From Deltaproteobacteria bacterium RBG_13_61_14 (GTDB lineage Bacteria; RBG-13-61-14), in NCBI GenBank assembly GCA_001797815.1, contig MGQK01000082.1, forward strand, positions 20,453 to 28,348: a DNA stretch of 7,896 nucleotides. The letters are read 5' to 3'. The notes below the pieces were generated by a model. The model was not told where the DNA came from and did not search any database. It saw only the letters and a program-made list of their open reading frames with translations. Shown in pieces: positions 1 through 4,525 of the stretch (position 1 is its first letter; each line of letters opens with the position of its first letter). The position numbers and the translations under genes were made by a program.

Positions 1-1002
1 CTCGTAGTCCGCCCTGGGGATCAGGCCCTGCGGTTCGCGGCCCTGGACGTTGAAGAAGATGCGGGAGTAGTAGCCGCCCTCGCCCCAGGCCTTGGTGCCG
101 GACCAGTCGAGCATGTTGATCTTGAAGCGGGCGGGCTTTTGCGGCTTGTCCTTGAACTTGAGCCAGCCCTTTTTTTCCAACCACTCGTTGACGCAGATCG
201 CGCCGGCCATGGTCTTGGCGCCGTGGTCCGAGACCACCATCACCGAAGTATCCCGGTCCACCGCTTCCAGGAGCTTGCCGATTTCCTTATCCAAAAATAC
301 ATAGTAGTCGTGAATGGCGCTCTCGTATTTGTTGCCCGGCTCATAGAGCCGGTGCGACGGGTCGCAGTAGCGCCAGAAGGCGTGGTGGATGCGGTCAATG
401 CCCATCTCCACCAGCATGGCGAAAGGCCACTCGTCCTTGGTATAAAAATGGCGGAAGGCCTTGAAGCGGGCCTCGGTCATCTCGTAGATCTGGCGCAAGA
501 GCGTGTCCTTGTCGTCGGTGCGGAACTCCTCCACGTCAATGATGTAATTGCCCCCGGCGGCCTGGTCCAGCTCGGCCTTGATATCTTTCGGATGAGTGTA
601 ATCGGCGTTTTTGTCCGGGGTGAGGAAGCAGCCGACCATGATGCCGTTCATGGGCTTGGGCGGATAGGTCTGGGGCACACCGAAGATGAGGCAAGGGAGC
701 CGCTTGCGGTTCAAGTAGTTCCAGACCGTCTTTTCTTTGACATAGGCGGCGTTGGCGAAGTAAAGGTCTTCATAGCCCCAGCTGGAGCGGTTGCGGAAGC
801 CGTAGAAGCCGAGTTGGCCGGGGTCCTTGGAGGTCATCATCGAGGTCCAGGCCGGGACGGTGATGGGCGGGATGGTGGAGAAGAGCCGGGCGGAGACGCC
901 CTGGTCCATCAAAGCTTTGAGGTTAGGCAGGTGATCGCGCCAGGCATCGAACACGAACTGGGGCGTGGCGCAATCCAGACCGATGACCAACAATTTTTGC
1001 AT
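1..1002 (-). CDS. AlkP-superfamily phosphodiesterase/phosphatase (type I phosphodiesterase/nucleotide pyrophosphatase-like), 3' end outside window
   Basis: Metal-dependent hydrolase (or transferase) of phosphate mono- or diesters; the substrate is not predictable. The visible 334 residues carry the fold's metal-ligand pattern in order: an N-terminal strand ending GLDCATP (Asp10), a nucleophile block PPITVPAWTSM (Thr48 the likely nucleophile) followed by the family's DPGQLGFYGFRNR stretch, GIDRIHHAFWRYCDPSH (Asp203, His207), and VVSDHGAKTM (Asp259, His260). One His-containing metal motif normally lies further C-terminal and would be beyond base 1; the frame is open to the window edge, so the gene is cut, not broken. 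The start is the ATG at 1002, with GAGG (1010-1013) seven bases upstream. There is no signal peptide or N-terminal membrane segment, so the visible part looks cytoplasmic. It follows the dehydrogenase stop by 31 bases, implying co-transcription. The superfamily is certain from motifs; the exact subfamily (NPP-like versus phosphoglycerate-mutase-like) is not. Confidence 0.88.
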   Translation of the reverse strand, partial: MQKLLVIGLDCATPQFVFDAWRDHLPNLKALMDQGVSARLFSTIPPITVPAWTSMMTSKDPGQLGFYGFRNRSSWGYEDLYFANAAYVKEKTVWNYLNRKRLPCLIFGVPQTYPPKPMNGIMVGCFLTPDKNADYTHPKDIKAELDQAAGGNYIIDVEEFRTDDKDTLLRQIYEMTEARFKAFRHFYTKDEWPFAMLVEMGIDRIHHAFWRYCDPSHRLYEPGNKYESAIHDYYVFLDKEIGKLLEAVDRDTSVMVVSDHGAKTMAGAICVNEWLEKKGWLKFKDKPQKPARFKINMLDWSGTKAWGEGGYYSRIFFNVQGREPQGLIPRADYE

Positions 1003-1033
1003 CGTAAAACCTCATCCGGTTTTATGCCGGGGT

Positions 1034-1843
1034 TTACTTTCTGCCTTTCCAATTCCGCATGGAGCGGTTGACGCCGAGGAGGTCCGAGAACAAGTCCAGG
1101 ATGGGTTGAGCCGTGATGGCTTTGAGGAGGGGCATGGCCTTGACCGAGGCCGGCTCCAAGACCCATACCTTGTCCTTTTTCACCGCCTGGTAAATTTTCC
1201 GGACCATGACCTCGGGCGGGATGAACGGCGAGAACAAGGGCGGCTTCACGCCTTCGAACATCCCGGTGGCGACGTAGCTGGGGCAGACGATGGTGAGCTT
1301 GATATCCTTGAGCCCGGCCCGCCGCAGCTCCAGCCGCAGCGCCTCGGAAAAGCCGACCACTCCGAACTTGCTGGCGCAGTAAGCGGTCAGGTCCGGCACG
1401 CCCATCAGCCCCGCGGCCGAGGCCAGGTTGACGATATGGCCGGCCCGCTTTTTCACCAGGTCGGGCAGAAAGGCGCGGGTGACCCAAAAGTAGGCGACGA
1501 GGTTGACCTGGAGGGTGCGCTCCATTGATTCTTCCGGCACTTGCAGGAACTCGCCGCCGAAGACCACGCCGGCGTTGTTGACCAGCACGTCCACCGGACC
1601 GACTTCCTTGCGGACCTGGTCCGCCCGCTCGTGCACCTGAGTGCGGTTGGTGATGTCGCAGAGGTAGGGATGAACCTCAGCTCCGCTTTTTCTCAGTTCC
1701 GCGGTCGTCTTTTCCAACTCCGCCGCGTTCAGGTCCCAGAGCACCAGGCGGGCGCCGTCGCCGGCAAAAAGCCCGGCCAGGCCTTTGCCCATGCCCATGG
1801 CCGCGCCGGTGATCAGGACCACTTTCCTCTTGACGTCTTTCAT
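1034..1843 (-). CDS. Short-chain dehydrogenase/reductase, RDH10/SDR16C-like
   Basis: NAD(P)-dependent oxidoreductase of the classical SDR family, 269 residues, full length for the family. From the ATG at 1843 the motifs are: cofactor loop TGAAMGMG (12-19), acidic residue after the second strand in LVLWDLN (Asp37, favouring NAD(H) over NADP(H)), CDIT (Asp63), NNAG (89-92), Asn114, Ser142 in NLASAAG, and YCASK (Tyr155, Lys159), so the Asn-Ser-Tyr-Lys tetrad is complete. The stretches WDLN, VLVNNAGVV, YCASKFGVVGF and TGMFEG resemble, from memory, animal RDH10/DHRS3/17-beta-HSD11 proteins, which act on lipophilic alcohols and ketones. The substrate here is unknown. An in-frame GTG at 1849 would add two residues, but GAGG at 1854-1857 is only 4 bases from it and 10 from the ATG, so I prefer the ATG. 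It is followed closely by the phosphodiesterase gene and probably has its own promoter in the gap upstream. Confidence 0.92.
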   Translation of the reverse strand: MKDVKRKVVLITGAAMGMGKGLAGLFAGDGARLVLWDLNAAELEKTTAELRKSGAEVHPYLCDITNRTQVHERADQVRKEVGPVDVLVNNAGVVFGGEFLQVPEESMERTLQVNLVAYFWVTRAFLPDLVKKRAGHIVNLASAAGLMGVPDLTAYCASKFGVVGFSEALRLELRRAGLKDIKLTIVCPSYVATGMFEGVKPPLFSPFIPPEVMVRKIYQAVKKDKVWVLEPASVKAMPLLKAITAQPILDLFSDLLGVNRSMRNWKGRK

Positions 1844-1853
1844 CTTCACACTA

Positions 1854-1857
1854 CCTC
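1854..1857 (-). promoter_or_regulatory. Ribosome binding site deciding the dehydrogenase start
   Basis: Reads GAGG on the minus strand, within ACGAGGTAG. Spacing is 4 bases to the GTG at 1849 and 10 bases to the ATG at 1843. The longer spacing and the ATG codon favour 1843, though the choice changes only two residues. Confidence 0.5.
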
Positions 1858-1912
1858 GTCCAGGTTGAATGGAGCACTACCTGCGGTTCCTCTCCCTCGG
1901 CTAAGGTTTTTT

Positions 1913-1941
1913 ATCCTATCACATTGCTGCGGGAGCGGCAA
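1913..1941 (-). promoter_or_regulatory. Possible sigma70-type promoter for the dehydrogenase/phosphodiesterase pair
   Basis: On the minus strand TTGCCG (1941-1936) is separated by 17 bases from TAGGAT (1918-1913); each hexamer matches 4 of 6 consensus positions. It lies about 70 bases upstream of the dehydrogenase start, in the only sizeable gap of the leftward gene run. The -35 element sits inside the small hairpin at 1923-1942. The match is modest and could be chance, but GC-rich DNA gives few such sites. Confidence 0.3.
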
Positions 1942-1942
1942 T
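1923..1942. repeat. Short inverted repeat (hairpin) between the flippase and dehydrogenase genes
   Basis: ATTGCTGC and GCGGCAAT form an 8-base-pair stem around a four-base loop. Read as plus-strand RNA the stem is complete with one G-U pair and the loop GGGA is of the GNRA class; read as minus-strand RNA there is one C-A mismatch. On the minus strand, the direction of the flanking genes, no U-run follows, so it does not look like an intrinsic terminator. It overlaps the possible -35 element and might be an operator or chance. Confidence 0.4.
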
Positions 1943-1948
1943 CTTTAA

Positions 1949-1972
1949 GAGCAGGCGAGCAGGCGAGCAGGC
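1949..1972. repeat. Three tandem copies of an 8-base unit
   Basis: GAGCAGGC occurs three times in perfect tandem, then the pattern decays (GGAGAGG). It lies in the gap downstream of the flippase gene stop and upstream of the dehydrogenase. The unit length is not a multiple of three and no gene covers it. It is a likely slippage-prone simple repeat; no function is visible. Confidence 0.8.
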
Positions 1973-2007
1973 GGAGAGGTTCGGTTGGAGGGAAGCGATG
2001 AAGCGAC

Positions 2008-3021
2008 CTAGTTGCGGGGCGCCACCAGGTCCTGGTAAACCCGGGGCAGACAGGCGAGCCCGGTGAGGCCGCGGAGCACGATGAAACAGAACGACCAGAG
2101 CAGGGTAAAGGCCAGGACGGCGGCCGGCGGGGCCAGGTCCTGGAAGAACCACAGCCAGGCGGCCTGGGTGGTGCCGAGGTGCAAGACGGTGATCGGGATC
2201 GAGCCGATCAGGTAGATGAGGGGCAGGTAAGTGAGGATATGGGTCAGCGAGACTTCCACCCCCAGGGCCTTGAGTCCGAGCCAGTTAGCGAAGATGTCGA
2301 AGCCGTAAATGAAGAGCTTGAGCAGGAAGATGAGGCCGAAATGCCGGGGCTGAAGCCGGTCAAAGACGAGAAAGGGGCCGCGGAAGAGGAGCCAGCGGAC
2401 GAGCGGGGCCTTGGGCTTGCGGATCCAGATCCAGATCTGGGAGAGGAGCACGGCCAGGGTGATCAGGGTAAAGCGGACCAGGTCGCCTTCGGGCCGCAGG
2501 GTGAAAAAGTCGGTGAGGCGGACTTCGGGAAGAAAAAACAGCACCCCGGTGGCGCTGAGCAGAATGAGCAGGAACAGGTCCATGAACATGATGAAGAAGA
2601 TGGTGCTGGTGGCTTCGCCGGCCGGGACGTGCTTGGCGCGGGCGAGCCAGTAGCCGACCCCGCCCTGGCCGACGAAGAAATTGATCAGGCCCAGGATGTA
2701 GCTGGCGCCCCGGGCGAACAGCACTTCACGGAAGCGGACCTCGGCGGCCAGCCACTTGAAGGCCAGGTAATGGACCCAGACATCGGCGAGGAAATAAGCG
2801 ATATAGTTGCTCAAGACGACGGGGACCAGAATCTGGAGGCGGACCAGCTTGAGCGCGGACCAGACCTGGCTGAAAGGCACCTGGCGGAAGATGTAATAGA
2901 AGATGAGGCCGGTCGCCAACCAGGGCAGGAGGCTGCGCAGGGTTTTCCAGGCCTTCCTGCTTGGGGCCGGCGCGGCCGGCTTGGCCGCCGGGTCGGCCGG
3001 GGCAAAAGGCTGGTCAGACAT
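2008..3021 (-). CDS. Flippase-like multi-pass membrane protein (lysylphosphatidylglycerol synthase TM-domain / UPF0104-type family)
   Basis: A 337-residue integral membrane protein with a Pro/Ala-rich cytoplasmic-looking N-terminus (about 1-22) and hydrophobic segments near 30-46, 63-82, 104-122, 139-163, 182-200, 229-248, 262-284 and 299-322. The block ARGASYILGLINFFVGQGG, followed by GYWLARAKHVPAGEA and a membrane helix ending FMDLF, and later SIPITVLHLGTTQAAWL, recall the conserved Gly-rich motifs of the LPG-synthase transmembrane family, whose members move or modify lipids (for example AglD, HpnL and the MprF flippase domain). There is no aminoacyl-transferase domain, so the MprF-type transferase reaction is not expected. 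I chose the ATG at 3021: the frame stays open to 3261, but that extension lies inside the upstream aminotransferase gene and encodes Pro/Arg-rich shadow sequence. The gap to the aminotransferase stop is 17 bases, so the two are very likely co-transcribed. The lipid substrate is unknown. Confidence 0.75.
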   Translation of the reverse strand: MSDQPFAPADPAAKPAAPAPSRKAWKTLRSLLPWLATGLIFYYIFRQVPFSQVWSALKLVRLQILVPVVLSNYIAYFLADVWVHYLAFKWLAAEVRFREVLFARGASYILGLINFFVGQGGVGYWLARAKHVPAGEATSTIFFIMFMDLFLLILLSATGVLFFLPEVRLTDFFTLRPEGDLVRFTLITLAVLLSQIWIWIRKPKAPLVRWLLFRGPFLVFDRLQPRHFGLIFLLKLFIYGFDIFANWLGLKALGVEVSLTHILTYLPLIYLIGSIPITVLHLGTTQAAWLWFFQDLAPPAAVLAFTLLWSFCFIVLRGLTGLACLPRVYQDLVAPRN

Positions 3022-3038
3022 AGGATTTTTCCAGGTCT

Positions 3039-4325
3039 CTAAATGATCTCGTCCAGGTTCTCCCGGATCTTTTCCACCGCATCGGCAATCTGGTCCATGT
3101 CCTGATGGTTGGCGAGCAGGATGCGGTGGTGCATACAGACCGAGGTTTCCCGATAGGCCTGCTCGCACTCGGGCAACTGGAAACGGGCCGGGTTGATCCG
3201 GCGCCAGTGCTTTTCGCTCAGGCGGTAGCGCTTCTTGGTCAGCGGCCGGTAGAGACTGCAATCATTGAGCGGCTGGTAGCAGGCCTCCACCCCGCCCGCT
3301 CCCAGACAAAGCTCCGCGTTGAGCGCCTCCCGGAACCTGGCGACGGGCAGGCCCTTGAACTTGCGGGCGTCGTAACGGAAAGCGAAGTTGAAATAGGATT
3401 GCAGATCGGTCCTGGAGTCGCGTTTCATCGGGTAAATCCCGGGGATTTGGGCAAGCCGCGCGTTCAAGTAGATGGCATTGCGGTCGCGGAGCCGCACCTG
3501 GGCCGGGAGCCGGCGGAGCTGCTCGAGCAACACCGCGGCCTGGAACTCGGTGATCCGGTAGTTGCCGGACTGGATAAGGTCTCCCTCGACCCCGTATTGT
3601 CCGGCCCCTTTATCGGCCTTGCCCAAAAGTTTGGGCGCCGGCCGGCGGCCGCAGTTGCGGAGCGCGTCGAGCCGGGTGAAGAGGTTGGCGTCGGAGGTGG
3701 TAAGGATGCCGCCCTCCCCCGCGGTGAGCACCTTGCTCAGTTGCAGGGAGAAGGACCCGATGTCGCCCAGGCTGCCCACCTGCTTTCCGTTCCAGATCGA
3801 GCCGTGCTGGTGCGCGCAGTCCTCGATTACGAAAAGCTTGTGTTTCCGGGCAAGGCGATGGACCGCGTCCATGTCCGCGATGCAGCCGTAGAGGTGGACC
3901 GGGATGATTGCCCGGGTCCGAGGAGTGATGGCCTTCTCCACTTCCTCCGGGTCCAGGCACCAGGTGTTCGGGTCCACGTCCACCAGGATGGGCACCGCGT
4001 TCACGTCCAGCACCGCCCCGGCCGTGGCCTGCCAGGTCAGGCCGGGTAAAATCACTTCATCGCCGAAGCCGATGTCGAGCGCCTCCAGGGCCAGTTGCAG
4101 GCTGATCGTGCCGTTCGCCACCAGGAGCGCGTAGCCGGCGCCCACAAATGCTTTGAAGCGGCGGTTGAACTCTTGTTCCTTGGGTCCGTTGTAAGACCAG
4201 ACCCGGCTCCGCACCACCTGCAAAAGCTGTTTTTCCTCCCGCTGGTTAAAAACCGGCCAGACCGGCCAGGGCCGTTTCTTGACCTCCCGCACGGGCTTGC
4301 CGCCCCGGATCGCCAAACGCGCCAT
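3039..4325 (-). CDS. DegT/DnrJ/EryC1/StrS-family PLP-dependent aminotransferase
   Basis: A fold-type I aminotransferase of 428 residues that would transfer an amino group, typically from Glu or Gln, to a keto-sugar or keto-cyclitol. Visible motifs are NGTISLQLAL (71-80, phosphate-binding loop), DEVILPGLTW (89-98), VIEDCAHQHGS (Asp169, the PLP-nitrogen partner), SFSLQLSKVLTAGEGG (Lys198 the Schiff-base lysine, GEGG 203-206) and GNYRITEFQAA (254-264). The N-terminus with PVRE and PWPVWP, and the SKxLTAGEGG form of the lysine motif, recall the glutamine:scyllo-inosose (StsC/BtrR-like) branch more than the ArnB or PseC branch; this is from memory and not a substrate assignment. The start is the ATG at 4325, five bases after AAGGAGG. 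It is the first gene of the leftward run, reading out of the divergent intergenic region and followed by the flippase-like gene after 17 bases. The length and all key residues look intact. Confidence 0.93.
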   Translation of the reverse strand: MARLAIRGGKPVREVKKRPWPVWPVFNQREEKQLLQVVRSRVWSYNGPKEQEFNRRFKAFVGAGYALLVANGTISLQLALEALDIGFGDEVILPGLTWQATAGAVLDVNAVPILVDVDPNTWCLDPEEVEKAITPRTRAIIPVHLYGCIADMDAVHRLARKHKLFVIEDCAHQHGSIWNGKQVGSLGDIGSFSLQLSKVLTAGEGGILTTSDANLFTRLDALRNCGRRPAPKLLGKADKGAGQYGVEGDLIQSGNYRITEFQAAVLLEQLRRLPAQVRLRDRNAIYLNARLAQIPGIYPMKRDSRTDLQSYFNFAFRYDARKFKGLPVARFREALNAELCLGAGGVEACYQPLNDCSLYRPLTKKRYRLSEKHWRRINPARFQLPECEQAYRETSVCMHHRILLANHQDMDQIADAVEKIRENLDEII

Positions 4326-4330
4326 TGCTG

Positions 4331-4337
4331 CCTCCTT
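4331..4337 (-). promoter_or_regulatory. Strong Shine-Dalgarno site of the aminotransferase
   Basis: Minus strand AAGGAGG, five bases before the ATG at 4325. It is the best ribosome binding site in the leftward run and fits a leading, well-translated gene; it fixes the start. Confidence 0.85.
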
Positions 4338-4492
4338 CTGCCAAGATCACACCCGAAGAGAAAAAGAGCGGGTGGAAGAATAGACTCGGTCAATCGTTTG
4401 ATTAAGTTTCAGGAAAAAGCGCCGTCATTGCAGAAACTTTGCGATTCGTGTTATTCTTGCGTGAGCATTTTAGCCGAGGTTGCGGAGGCAGG
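4338..4492. promoter_or_regulatory. Divergent promoter region between aminotransferase and acylase
   Basis: The only place where transcription can diverge, and visibly more AT-rich than its surroundings. It has no ORF with gene-like composition. For the leftward unit, minus-strand TTAATC, 17 bases, then TATTCT is a weak promoter candidate; TTGACC nearby is a better -35 but has no good -10 at the right distance. No long operator palindrome is apparent in this part; the clear inverted repeat is next to the acylase ribosome binding site. Confidence 0.55.
4428..4457 (+). promoter_or_regulatory. Possible sigma70-type promoter for the acylase/ATPase unit
   Basis: TTGCAG (4428-4433), 18 bases, TATTCT (4452-4457), each 4 of 6 to consensus. 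It would give a leader of roughly 60 bases before the acylase start that contains the whole 4493-4514 inverted repeat. Modest match, no independent support. Confidence 0.3.
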
Positions 4493-4514
4493 CAAGCAAA
4501 ATAGTTTTTGCTTG
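4493..4514 (+). promoter_or_regulatory. Perfect inverted repeat abutting the acylase ribosome binding site
   Basis: CAAGCAAAA and TTTTGCTTG form a perfect nine-base-pair stem around the loop TAGT. The last stem base is the G that begins GAGGAGG, the acylase Shine-Dalgarno sequence. In mRNA this is a moderately stable hairpin next to the ribosome site; in DNA it is a symmetric site of the size bound by dimeric repressors. It is followed by the coding region, not by a U-run, so it is not an intrinsic terminator. Whether it acts at RNA or DNA level cannot be told from one sequence. Confidence 0.6.
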
Positions 4515-4520
4515 AGGAGG
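4515..4520 (+). promoter_or_regulatory. Shine-Dalgarno site deciding the acylase start
   Basis: AGGAGG lies five bases before the ATG at 4526, 11 bases before the in-frame ATG at 4532, and downstream of an in-frame TTG at 4508. It therefore supports 4526 and excludes the TTG, which would place the ribosome site inside the gene. Confidence 0.85.
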
Positions 4521-4525
4521 GATGC

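Noticed and set aside
139-1071. Plus-strand open frame of 310 codons opposite the phosphodiesterase
   Set aside because: The opposite strand carries conserved metal and nucleophile motifs of the AlkP fold; this frame is a shadow with no motif.
1923-1942. Hairpin as an intrinsic terminator for the aminotransferase-flippase unit
   Set aside because: No U-run follows the stem on the minus strand and one pair is mismatched there; an A-rich run follows instead.
2179-3042. Plus-strand open frame of 287 codons, very acidic, opposite the flippase-like gene
   Set aside because: The reverse complement of hydrophobic transmembrane codons in this phase naturally gives Glu/Asp/Gln-rich nonsense; the minus strand reads as a coherent membrane protein.
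3022-3261. N-terminal extension of the flippase-like gene by 80 residues
   Set aside because: It would lie inside the aminotransferase gene, is Pro/Arg/Gly-rich shadow sequence, and the ATG at 3021 just after the aminotransferase stop is the natural operon start.
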